NCBI GenBank assembly: GCA_046719185.1
Contig: JBDNDK010000014.1
Coordinates: 1-25,598, forward strand
Reading direction: 5' to 3'
Origin: JBDNDK01 sp046719185
GTDB taxonomy: Bacteria > Armatimonadota > UBA5829
DNA length: 25,598 nucleotides
Part shown: piece after piece, positions 7,673 through 15,097 of the stretch
How the letters are laid out: every line of letters begins with the position of its first letter
Position numbering within the stretch: the first letter of the stretch is position 1
Program-made: the position numbers and the translations under genes
The notes under the pieces: generated by a model
What the model saw: only the letters and a program-made list of their open reading frames with translations
The model's database searches: none
Told to the model about the DNA's origin: nothing

Positions 7673-8467
7673 CTACCTCATCTCCTGTCCGCCGGTAACA
7701 TTTATAGCCTGACCAGTCATATAACTTGCTTCATCAGAAGCTATAAATGCCACAACATTTGTTACATCATCATACTCACATGCTCTGCCCAGCGGAACTT
7801 GTTCAACATATTTTTGTTTTACTTGTTCTACAGTCATATTTAATCTTTTAGCATATTGTTCAAACAAACTTTCCTGCCACAAAGTGCCTTCAAGCAAATT
7901 GCCGGGGCAGATACTGTTCACTCTTACATTATAAGGTGCAAGTTCCAATGCAAGGCTCTGAGTAAGACCAATTCCACCAAACTTGCTTGCAGCATAAGCT
8001 GAGTTCTTGAAACTTCCTTTTTTACCTGATTTTGAGTTTATCTGAATGATATTTCCAAATTTTTGTTCTTTCATAATTATGGCAGCGTGCTTTGCACATA
8101 TTGCATAACCAATTAGATTTACTTCCACCACAAGTCTCCATTCATCCAAGGGAAACTCTGAAAGCTCATAGGCTTTCAAAATCCCGGCATTAGCTACCAT
8201 AACATCCATTTTTCCACAATCTTTTTTTACTGATTCAAATACAGACAGCACCTGAGATTCATCTGTAACATCCATCTTCACACCAAGTGTCTTGACACCA
8301 GTTTCTTTTGCAATATTCTCTGCAGTCTGCTTCACTTTCTCTTCATTAACATCAGTAAGGATAACATCAGAGCCTTCTTTTGCAAATCTTAGTGCTATAG
8401 CCTCACCTAAACCTTGGGCAGCACCTGTTATTACAGTAACTTTATTTTCAAATCTCCTAAAAGTCAT
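7673..8467 (-). CDS. SDR oxidoreductase, sorbitol-6-phosphate dehydrogenase-like
   Basis: This classical 264-aa short-chain dehydrogenase has TGAAQGLG (14-21) for the cofactor, an aspartate after beta-2 (LTDV) favouring NAD over NADP, NAG at 93-95, and catalytic Ser145, Tyr158 and Lys162. The C-terminal half, with PGNLLEGTLW and the ending TGQAINVTGGQEMR, closely resembles SrlD-type sorbitol-6-phosphate 2-dehydrogenases. The likely reaction is therefore interconversion of a polyol phosphate and a ketose phosphate. AGAGG sits 6 nt before the ATG. It lies 11 nt after the MDR gene and 4 nt before GH130, in one operon. SDR substrate calls from sequence are loose, and a free sugar or sugar acid is also possible. 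Confidence 0.9.
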   Translation of the reverse strand: MTFRRFENKVTVITGAAQGLGEAIALRFAKEGSDVILTDVNEEKVKQTAENIAKETGVKTLGVKMDVTDESQVLSVFESVKKDCGKMDVMVANAGILKAYELSEFPLDEWRLVVEVNLIGYAICAKHAAIIMKEQKFGNIIQINSKSGKKGSFKNSAYAASKFGGIGLTQSLALELAPYNVRVNSICPGNLLEGTLWQESLFEQYAKRLNMTVEQVKQKYVEQVPLGRACEYDDVTNVVAFIASDEASYMTGQAINVTGGQEMR

Positions 8468-8478
8468 TTTGTCCTCTT

Positions 8479-10224
8479 TTATATTTCAAGTTTTCTGTTC
8501 AACAGCTCATCTTCAGCTTCTTGAGTCCAAAATTTGCCATCTTTCAATTTTGCATAAACTTCAGGAAGAACATCTTTTAGATCTGTCAATGCAGTTAGTG
8601 GCAAATGTATATGTGGGAAGATGACTGTCTTACCGGGGAATCTTGCTTCTTTAACTGCCTTCACTCCATCAGCCATTGCATCAATTCCACCAATAGCAGC
8701 AAGAGAGTTCTTAGTAGGAAGTTCACCAGATTCTGTATATTTCAGTGTATCAACCATATCAGAAGCCAATGAACCGCTGCTTCCTGTGAATCTGCTGCCG
8801 TTTATATATGTAGAGCTGATATCCATAGTTGCTATAGTGCCTCTTGGAACACCTGCAAAGATATTCATCAATCCATCATCAGCTAGATATTTAACAGCAT
8901 CTTCTATCAATCTCACCACAGGTGCAAGAACAACAATATCATCAAAACCTTTGCCACCAGTCAGTTCATTTATAGCTTTTTCAACAGCTTCATTTCCAGC
9001 TTCCATTGGATTGATAAACACCATTTCAATACCATTTTTCTTGGCATCTTCTTCCACACTGCTTCTTAGATATTCCAACCTATTGTTGTCAACATCAGTG
9101 CAGAGTATTTTTTTAGGACCATTCTTTGCAAGAGCAGCTCTTTGAACATGCATTTGACCCATAGGACCAGCAGCACCTATAAACCAAGCAGTTCCATTTG
9201 GAATTAATTCACTGCTCCTGTTTCTAATATAGGCATCAGATATTTTGCTTGTGTTTGTTCCAATATAATTGATATAATCATAATGCACTCTTCCAACATC
9301 TATCTGCACCGGTCTTGCTACAGGCTTGTCTGCTAGTATTGCCATAACAGCTCTAACACTTAGGTTTTTACCAAGTTCTTCCACCATTTCAGGTGATGGA
9401 GTGCCAAATACTATAACATCATCAAAGCCTTTACCATTTGTATATTTCTCTTTTAATCCTTCAATATCAGATGGAGATATCAAATCTATTTCAACTCTAT
9501 TAGTTGTGCAGCAATCTAAATTGCATATACCGCTTCTTACATTTTCTTTTATACCGCTTAATATCAAAGTTGATGGTGCACCATCTTTGCAGATAGCACC
9601 ATCAAATGAGAAATCTCCATCTTCTACCTGCACAACCAATGTAACACCATTTGCTTTTATAGCTTTTCTAGGGTTAATTCTGTATGCTGCAACCACACAA
9701 GTCCATGGTTCTACTAATGCAGCTTCAGCATATCCAGTGTCATCATGCACAGGGATAATATATGAGCCTTCATCACCATTTAATATTTCTTCACCAATGA
9801 TACCATATTGCTGCATACCTCCGGGCAGTGCATATCCATAGGCAAGATTAACACCTTTATAATAAACATCAGCTTGTACGATATATCTTTCTCCCGGTTT
9901 ATATTTATCAGCCCATTTAGAACCAACTTTAACTATTGTAAGGGACACTTCGTGCCCTGCTATCACAGGATTTTTCACTAAATCTCTGCCTGTGATTCTT
10001 GGGTGGCTTGAACCTTGAGTGATTAGCTTTACATCTGAAAAACATATTCCAATAGCATCTACTCTGGTTAGTATCTCATCATCTGCAGGAATAGGCATTG
10101 GCAACTCATCTGGAACACCACTTTTGCCAAAGTTCTCAACACCTGCTTCTGTCATCTGCCAAGCTAAGTTTTTCTCAGGCAGAGGATAATTTAGATTCTT
10201 AAAATCTTCCAATTTACTGCTCAT
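8479..10224 (-). CDS. MDR zinc dehydrogenase with two Rossmann-like units
   Basis: This 581-aa protein is much longer than the usual 340-420 aa of medium-chain dehydrogenases. The N-terminal GroES-like catalytic domain (about 20-185) keeps likely catalytic-zinc ligands Cys61 (GICFSD), His91 and Glu92 (GHE) and Glu172 (VEP), but lacks the four-cysteine structural-zinc loop. Two similar Rossmann-like units follow. The first (about 190-330) has no glycine-rich loop. The second (about 340-495) has GAAGPMGQMHVQRA and should bind the cofactor. GKGFDD occurs in both, at 264-269 and 424-429. The overall look is close to L-sorbose-1-phosphate reductase-type MDR enzymes. AGGTGA is upstream of the ATG. 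It follows the aldolase gene by 32 nt and precedes the SDR gene by 11 nt. Confidence 0.85.
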   Translation of the reverse strand: MSSKLEDFKNLNYPLPEKNLAWQMTEAGVENFGKSGVPDELPMPIPADDEILTRVDAIGICFSDVKLITQGSSHPRITGRDLVKNPVIAGHEVSLTIVKVGSKWADKYKPGERYIVQADVYYKGVNLAYGYALPGGMQQYGIIGEEILNGDEGSYIIPVHDDTGYAEAALVEPWTCVVAAYRINPRKAIKANGVTLVVQVEDGDFSFDGAICKDGAPSTLILSGIKENVRSGICNLDCCTTNRVEIDLISPSDIEGLKEKYTNGKGFDDVIVFGTPSPEMVEELGKNLSVRAVMAILADKPVARPVQIDVGRVHYDYINYIGTNTSKISDAYIRNRSSELIPNGTAWFIGAAGPMGQMHVQRAALAKNGPKKILCTDVDNNRLEYLRSSVEEDAKKNGIEMVFINPMEAGNEAVEKAINELTGGKGFDDIVVLAPVVRLIEDAVKYLADDGLMNIFAGVPRGTIATMDISSTYINGSRFTGSSGSLASDMVDTLKYTESGELPTKNSLAAIGGIDAMADGVKAVKEARFPGKTVIFPHIHLPLTALTDLKDVLPEVYAKLKDGKFWTQEAEDELLNRKLEI

Positions 10225-10256
10225 ATTATATTCACCTGTTCTCTTTATTTAATAGT

Positions 10257-11024
10257 TTAGTTGTCTTTTTTGAATTGTTGCATTCTGTATTTTTCATCTG
10301 GCCTTGTATAGATTCTGTTCACATTTTCTTCAGTGAAATACCTAGGACCACCAAATATGTATGTGCCCATTAGCACTTTTGCAGTTTTGCAATACATTGC
10401 TGTGATAGCTTCCACTTCATGAGGTGTTTTGCCAAGAGCTACTAAACCATGATTTTGAATAAGTATCACTTTTGGGGAGATGCCATGCTTATCTAAAAAT
10501 GCATTGCATCTTTCTCTCATTATTCTAGCAAGCTCAAGTCCTGGATCCACATATTCAATATAAATTGGTTCAATACTGCAATACACAATTTCATCTGGAA
10601 ATATTCTGCCCTGCACCACTTCAGCAGCATTTTTACTGCACAAAATAGAGTTCACTGCAGTAGGATGTGTGTGACCAACAAAGTTCACTTCCGGCAGAGT
10701 GAGCAAAAATGCGTGAAATGTAGTTTCTACAGATGGTCTCATTTTGTTATCAGGATCTGCACATACTTGCATCAACATTTCTTTTATTTCTTCATCTGTT
10801 AAATCTCCACCATCAAGCATTTCCAGTGCTTTTTTGTGGTCTATTTTTACAAATGTATCTGAATCTGCTTTTGCAAGATATTTTCCACTTGCTTTTACAT
10901 AAAAATAATTTTCATCTATCTTTGCAGAAGTGTTGCCTTCACCTAATATCACATATTCATGCTCAGGCTTGCCAAGCTCATAAGACATATTAACAAGCTG
11001 GTTTAATATATTCTGTTCATCCAT
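10257..11024 (-). CDS. Class II aldolase/adducin family protein
   Basis: This 255-aa protein is of the fuculose/rhamnulose-1-phosphate aldolase fold. Zinc ligands are His118 and His120 (VGHTHP) and His192 (QNHGLVALG). Glu100 (PSVET) matches the catalytic glutamate of FucA, and GEGNTSAK (28-35) is the phosphate-binding region. Family members cleave a ketose-1-phosphate to dihydroxyacetone phosphate and an aldehyde; some act as epimerases or decarboxylases instead. It is the first gene of the five-gene operon and starts from a divergent intergenic region with a palindrome over TATAAT. With the SDR and MDR genes it suggests breakdown of a deoxy-sugar or polyol through a ketose phosphate. Its exact substrate is not readable from sequence. 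Confidence 0.9.
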   Translation of the reverse strand: MDEQNILNQLVNMSYELGKPEHEYVILGEGNTSAKIDENYFYVKASGKYLAKADSDTFVKIDHKKALEMLDGGDLTDEEIKEMLMQVCADPDNKMRPSVETTFHAFLLTLPEVNFVGHTHPTAVNSILCSKNAAEVVQGRIFPDEIVYCSIEPIYIEYVDPGLELARIMRERCNAFLDKHGISPKVILIQNHGLVALGKTPHEVEAITAMYCKTAKVLMGTYIFGGPRYFTEENVNRIYTRPDEKYRMQQFKKDN

Positions 11025-11322
11025 TAAATAAAATATCTCCCATCTACTATTATAAAGAGGTTATTATAACCAAAATTACTATCTTGCCTCTTCTTATTTT
11101 CTTATAGTATTTTAACCAATTAGGATATGTTAGTCTAGTATAATATTATGTTTGCATATTCAGTATGATGTGTGAATCTGTATAATCTTTACAGAAATGT
11201 TAAAATAGTACTAGACATTATGGGCATTACTGTTGTAAAGTATTCCAAGGTGTCTAATGAAATGAACTAGTTTCATTTATGTTGCGTAAACATATATTAT
11301 GTTTCTAAGGAGAGTTTGATTG
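11025..11322. promoter_or_regulatory. Divergent promoter region (aldolase operon / foldase gene)
   Basis: This spacer of about 300 bp between divergent genes is rich in inverted repeats. On the aldolase side are two TATAAT hexamers (11049-11054 and 11063-11068, minus strand). The second lies inside a perfect palindrome GGTTAT-T-ATAACC (11059-11071), a plausible operator. On the foldase side AATGAAA (11256-11262) pairs with TTTCATT (11271-11277), and AAACAT (11288-11293) pairs with ATGTTT (11299-11304). A weak TATATT -10 candidate overlaps the latter (11293-11298). AAGGAGAG at 11307-11314 is the ribosome site of the foldase gene. No small gene was found here. Confidence 0.5.
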
Positions 11323-12324
11323 ATGAAGAAAATAGTTCTAATTGCAGTCTTAATAGCTGCAGTAACTGTTGCAGTTGCTGGCTGTAGCGGAATAAATGTT
11401 GAGGGTGTTCCCAGCACAGTTGCAAAGGTTAATGGTGAAACAATTTCAGCTTCTGAGTATTTTGAGATTATTCACAGAGGAATTGGAAGACAAGTTTTAC
11501 AAAATTTAATTGAACAAAAATTTGTGATTGATTGGGCAAAAGCAGAGGGAGTTGCTCCTACTGCTGAGCAAATCAAAGTACAGGAAGAATTCTACATAAG
11601 AACCGGCGAGTTTGAAGAGAGAGAAAAATATCTTGGTAAAGCCGGTTTGAAGCTTGATTTTGAATCAAGACAAGCTAGAGCAAACCTTGCAGAAAAGTTC
11701 TTTCCAATTAAAGATGAAGACTTAAAGCAAGTTTATGAGATGATGAAAAGCAGATATGTTCATGGTCCTAAGAAGCAAATTGCTATCATTATGAATTTTG
11801 ATAAATCCAAGATAGATGAAGCAGCTAAGAAGATTGCTGATGGTGAAGATTTTGATCAGGTTGCTTTGACATATATGCAGGGTGGAATGGGTATGTCTGG
11901 TGCATACAAAACTTGGATTGATATGGATGATAAAAATAGCCCTATAAATAAGCAAGCTGAAAAACTGAAAGTGGGTGAAGTAAGTGAAGTATTTGAGCTT
12001 GGTGAGGCACCACAGGTTCAGTTTTTATTGATTAAAGTAATTAATGAAAAAGAAAAGAGTAACCTAAAGATGAAAGATGTGAAGGATGAGCTAAAGTTTA
12101 TTGCAGCTTATCAAAAGTCACAATCTGAGCCTGAATTCAGACAAAAAATGAATGAGAGAATCAAGGAAGCAAACATTACTGTTAATATTCAAGACTTCAA
12201 AGATATTGAAACAATTATCAAAAACCCACCGGATGCAACACCAATGATGGCTCCACCACCTCCTCCACCTGCAGAAGAGCCTAAAGAAGAGAAGAAAGAA
12301 ACTAAGAAAGAAAATGCTGAATAA
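11323..12324 (+). CDS. SurA/PrsA-like lipoprotein foldase (PpiC-type)
   Basis: This exported lipoprotein of 333 aa probably helps fold proteins outside the inner membrane. Its signal sequence ends in a lipobox (VAGC, Cys21, followed by Ser). A SurA-type N-terminal helical region (about 30-130) leads to a parvulin-like domain (about 140-250), recognisable from ADGEDFDQVA, a glycine-rich GGMG and LKVGEVSEVF. The catalytic His-Ile-Leu strand is replaced by QIAIIM, so isomerase activity is doubtful and chaperone action more likely. The C-terminus has a run of prolines and a Lys/Glu-rich tail that could span periplasm or cell wall. ATG 11323 fits AAGGAGAG better than the TTG one codon earlier. A strong terminator follows the gene. 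Confidence 0.85.
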   Translation: MKKIVLIAVLIAAVTVAVAGCSGINVEGVPSTVAKVNGETISASEYFEIIHRGIGRQVLQNLIEQKFVIDWAKAEGVAPTAEQIKVQEEFYIRTGEFEEREKYLGKAGLKLDFESRQARANLAEKFFPIKDEDLKQVYEMMKSRYVHGPKKQIAIIMNFDKSKIDEAAKKIADGEDFDQVALTYMQGGMGMSGAYKTWIDMDDKNSPINKQAEKLKVGEVSEVFELGEAPQVQFLLIKVINEKEKSNLKMKDVKDELKFIAAYQKSQSEPEFRQKMNERIKEANITVNIQDFKDIETIIKNPPDATPMMAPPPPPPAEEPKEEKKETKKENAE

Positions 12325-12352
12325 TTAGAAATTACAATTAAATAGAATACAC

Positions 12353-12391
12353 AAGCCATGCTTAGTTATCTATAAGCATGGCTTTTCTTTT
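12353..12391 (+). terminator. Rho-independent terminator after the foldase gene
   Basis: A perfect 12-bp stem (AAGCCATGCTTA 12353-12364 with TAAGCATGGCTT 12373-12384) and an 8-nt loop are followed by TTTTCTTTT. It lies 29 nt after the stop codon. Confidence 0.93.
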
Positions 12392-12490
12392 GCCCATAGT
12401 TTGACAAGTTGTTATTAAAATATAATAGTTTAATTATGGACAAATGGCTGATAGTGTGTGATAGTATAGATGGGTCAGCTGGTTTTGGTC

Positions 12491-12514
12491 TCGGGAACAA
12501 GTTCCCGAAACACC
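12491..12514. repeat. Palindromic repeat, family 1, copy A
   Basis: TCGGGAAC-AA-GTTCCCGA is a perfect 8-bp hairpin followed by AACACC. The segment CAAGTTCCCGAAACACC (12498-12514) recurs with one mismatch at 23932-23948, and the hairpin core recurs at 17707-17730. It behaves like a dispersed intergenic REP-type sequence. Confidence 0.8.
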
Positions 12515-12580
12515 GGAAAATATAGCTAAAATTTATAAATATAGCATTGAAGTTCCTGAAAAATAATCTCAAACAAACAC

Positions 12581-12618
12581 AAAAACCAGCCTTGGGTATG
12601 CTCCTTGGCTGGTTTTTT
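12581..12618. terminator. Bidirectional terminator between foldase gene and flgH
   Basis: AAAAACCAGCC (12581-12591) pairs perfectly with GGCTGGTTTTT (12607-12617). The A/T-rich outer stem gives a T-run on both strands, so it can stop the flagellar operon coming from the right as well as transcripts from the left. Confidence 0.75.
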
Positions 12619-12636
12619 ATATAGTAATTAGGGAAA

Positions 12637-12687
12637 TACACATCCCTCGGCACTTTGTGCCACTCCCTTCAAAAGGGAGAATTATTT
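12637..12687. repeat. Double-hairpin repeat, family 2, copy 1 (3' of flgH)
   Basis: Two small hairpins lie side by side: GGCAC-TTT-GTGCC (12649-12661) and CTCCCTT-CAA-AAGGGAG (12663-12679), then AATTATT. The layout ATACA-CATCCC, CGGC, CCCTTCAAA, GGG, AATTATT matches a second copy at 24038-24086. Both copies lie just beyond the stop of a minus-strand gene in the same orientation. Confidence 0.75.
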
Positions 12688-12691
12688 TATT

Positions 12692-13297
12692 CTAGAAAAG
12701 GAACTTGAATATCTGTGTGATGATACCCTCTTTTTGTCTGTCTCCAATAGGTCCTTTGCCTGAATGAATGATTTTAGCATCAGATACATAAGTAGATAAT
12801 ATAGTGTTATCTGCATTGATATCTTTTGGTCTAATCTTGCCAGTGAGCCTAATTTCCTCATTCTCAGTGTTTGTCTTCACATTTCTCACACCCTCAATTT
12901 CAAGGTTTCCATTTTCATCAATTGCTATCACTTTAGCTGTCATTCTGGCTGTGAAGTTGCTGGTTCTTGTGGTTGAGCCTTGACCTTTGAATGTATCTTT
13001 GCCAGTCATCTCTACCAATGGAATCTGATCAAACAGCCATCCGACACCAGGCCCAAATGATAAATCAGAACTCTTCTTTGCATCTGTGCCTGCAGATTTA
13101 GTAGAGCTGGCATTTTCTGTGATGAGGATTGTGATTAAATCTCCAACTTTATGAGCCTTTGAATCTGAAAACATAGAGTTATTTTTATTTTCTGGCCATA
13201 ATGACTCAGCATTTGCCATAGACATGCAAACTCCACACAATACACCAAACACAATGCCTAATGCAAATAATTTTTTTGATTTGAATATTCTTTTCAT
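12692..13297 (-). CDS. flgH: Flagellar L-ring protein FlgH
   Basis: This 201-aa exported protein is the outer-membrane L-ring subunit around the flagellar rod, which places the organism among diderms. Family marks include SLWPENKNNSMFSD near the mature N-terminus, VGDLITILITENA, and the C-terminal block LEIEGVRNVKTNTENEEIRLTGKIRPKDI, cited here only by its leading residues LEIEG and its ending RPKDI. The signal peptide ends ANA before Glu. No proper lipobox is seen, although classical FlgH is a lipoprotein, so anchoring may differ. The ATG overlaps the flgA stop (ATGA). No flgI follows it; the operon ends in repeats and a terminator. It is the last gene of flgF-flgG-flgA-flgH. Confidence 0.93.
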   Translation of the reverse strand: MKRIFKSKKLFALGIVFGVLCGVCMSMANAESLWPENKNNSMFSDSKAHKVGDLITILITENASSTKSAGTDAKKSSDLSFGPGVGWLFDQIPLVEMTGKDTFKGQGSTTRTSNFTARMTAKVIAIDENGNLEIEGVRNVKTNTENEEIRLTGKIRPKDINADNTILSTYVSDAKIIHSGKGPIGDRQKEGIITQIFKFLF

Positions 13298-14259
13298 CTT
13301 GTAATCTCCACAATTCCGGGAGCAGTGATAGTACCTCTCACATCTTGCTGAGATACTTCTGCTCTCACACTGATAATATCTCCAACTCTTCCAGATTGCC
13401 TTGCCTGAGCAGGTGAAGTTACTTTGATGCCATTGCAGTTTACAACCACTGTGATTGTCTCACCTCTTGTGATAGTATCAGGCACTTTCAAGTCTCCAGC
13501 TGTAACAACTGCACCTTGACCAATGCTTCTTCTTGCAACAAAATCACCAATTGCTCCGCCTTCACTCATCAACACAGGTTCTTTGATATTTGTGATGTCT
13601 CTTGCTTGCCATGAGCAGTTTTCTAATGTAAGCATCTCACCCATAGGAATGTGGCTTAAAGCCACCAATACATCAGCCTGAGCAGATACTCTAACAACTG
13701 CAGTTGTGCCTGCTGTTCTTCTGCCATTTATAATAACATCTAAAGCAACTGAGTTTGGACCAAGACCAGCAGATGACCTCATCAACTTTGGCTTTATCTC
13801 ATAGCTTCCAACTGAAGATATTGTCAACTCTCTTGGCATTCTCTCTATCACAGCCTGATAGTTCAGACCTGTTGAAGGCAATTGGCTCAATACAAAGTTT
13901 ACTGCCTCATCTGATAATTCTTCAGCTGTTATTTTGATTGCCTCTGCTTTTACTATGCAGGACATTGCACCTTGATAAACAACACCATTATCAAGATTGT
14001 TTGCCTTAAGCTTTGTTTTTATCTGAGGCAGTGAGATTGTTCTGGAAGCACCGGATATTGGTCCTGCTGATATTCTTACTGCCCCTATTTTTTGAGCTAG
14101 TTCAGAAGATGCCTTAATATCTGCTATATCTGATATTGTGATTGTTTTTGCTGGCTCAACTGTAACCTCTTTTTTCACTGTTAGCACTACACCAGCATAT
14201 CCAAATACACATATTGATATTAAGTATATAATTGTAAGCAGAGTTAGTATCTTCTTCAT
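13294..14259 (-). CDS. flgA: Flagella basal body P-ring formation protein FlgA
   Basis: This 321-aa periplasmic chaperone is needed for P-ring assembly around the rod. It has a hydrophobic signal sequence over the first 22 or so residues and a C-terminal FlgA/SAF region (about 195-320) with IPMGEMLTLENC, VARRSIGQGAVVTAGDL, RGETITVVVNCNGIKV and GRVGDIISVR, all typical. It is longer than E. coli FlgA (about 219 aa) but in the range of FlgA proteins outside Proteobacteria. The ribosome site is weak (AGG about 10 nt upstream), so translation may depend on flgG 12 nt upstream. Its P-ring client FlgI is not encoded next to it. Confidence 0.9.
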   Translation of the reverse strand: MKKILTLLTIIYLISICVFGYAGVVLTVKKEVTVEPAKTITISDIADIKASSELAQKIGAVRISAGPISGASRTISLPQIKTKLKANNLDNGVVYQGAMSCIVKAEAIKITAEELSDEAVNFVLSQLPSTGLNYQAVIERMPRELTISSVGSYEIKPKLMRSSAGLGPNSVALDVIINGRRTAGTTAVVRVSAQADVLVALSHIPMGEMLTLENCSWQARDITNIKEPVLMSEGGAIGDFVARRSIGQGAVVTAGDLKVPDTITRGETITVVVNCNGIKVTSPAQARQSGRVGDIISVRAEVSQQDVRGTITAPGIVEITR

Positions 14260-14271
14260 TTTATTTACCTA

Positions 14272-15060
14272 CTATCTTTTTAATGAGTTTGCAACAGAAA
14301 GCATCTCATCTGATACTTGTATGCTCTTTGAATTCACTTCATAAGCTCTTTGAGCTAAAATCATATTAACCATTTCATCTACTACACTCACATTAGACAT
14401 TTCAAGCATTCTTGATTTAATTGTGCCTGAACCATCAGTACCAGGAGCAAGCACATTGGCATCACCAGATGCTGCTGTTGGTCTGAATAGGTTTCCTCCA
14501 ATACTTTGAAGACCAGCAGGATTTACAAACTTTGCTATTGTTATCTGTCCAATATTCTCAGCTTCCTGCTGACCTGCAATTTTTGCTGAAACTGTGCCAT
14601 CTTCACCTATGAATATATCAGTAGCATTTGGAGGGATTGTGATATCCGGCTGGAGAACATAACCATCTGAATTTACAATTCTTCCATCACTATCTTTCTT
14701 AAACGAACCATCCCTTGTGTATGCCAAATCTCCATTAGACATAAGCACCTCAAAAAATCCATCACCAGAGATTACCATATCAAGTGGGTTATCTGTAGGC
14801 TGGAAATTGCCTTGGGTGAAGATTTTTTGTGTGGCAACAGGATTTGTTCCAAGACCAACCTGTATTCCTGTTGGAATCTGCACACCCTGAGCTTGGCTTG
14901 TGCCGGCTGCCTTTATTGTTTGATAGAGTAAATCCTGAAAATCAACCCTGCTCTTTTTGAAGCCTGTTGTATTTACATTTGCAAGGTTGTTTGCAATAAC
15001 ATCCATATTCAGCTGTTGAGCTTCCATGCCGGTTGCTGCTGTGTATAAACTTCTAATCAT
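14272..15060 (-). CDS. flgG: Flagellar distal rod protein FlgG
   Basis: This 262-aa protein has exactly the usual length for FlgG. The N-terminal rod-protein helix MIRSLYTAATGMEAQQ with NNLANVNTTGFK and the C-terminal helix with LEMSNVSVVDEMVNMILAQR and YEVNSKSIQ are diagnostic. The DNPLDMVISGDGFFEV core fold is also classical. It forms the distal rod crossing the periplasm and is exported by the flagellar type III apparatus, so there is no signal peptide. GGAGG lies just before the ATG. It is 37 nt downstream of flgF and 12 nt before flgA. Confidence 0.97.
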   Translation of the reverse strand: MIRSLYTAATGMEAQQLNMDVIANNLANVNTTGFKKSRVDFQDLLYQTIKAAGTSQAQGVQIPTGIQVGLGTNPVATQKIFTQGNFQPTDNPLDMVISGDGFFEVLMSNGDLAYTRDGSFKKDSDGRIVNSDGYVLQPDITIPPNATDIFIGEDGTVSAKIAGQQEAENIGQITIAKFVNPAGLQSIGGNLFRPTAASGDANVLAPGTDGSGTIKSRMLEMSNVSVVDEMVNMILAQRAYEVNSKSIQVSDEMLSVANSLKR

Positions 15061-15097
15061 ATATTTCCTCCAATGCTTATTACTCTTTTTGCTATTT

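Larger units (their letters stand above)
12392..12691. other. Repeat-filled intergenic region between foldase gene and flgH
   Basis: There is no convincing gene here; an open frame on the minus strand across this area has no ribosome site and runs through hairpins. The stretch holds a GGGAACAAGTTCCC palindrome, a partial second copy (AAGTTCCTGAAA at 12550-12561), a bidirectional terminator and a double-hairpin repeat, each listed separately. Confidence 0.8.

Noticed and set aside
12366..12653. Open frame of about 95 codons on the minus strand between the foldase gene and flgH
   Set aside because: It runs through a terminator hairpin and two palindromic repeats, has no ribosome site, and its composition is not protein-like.
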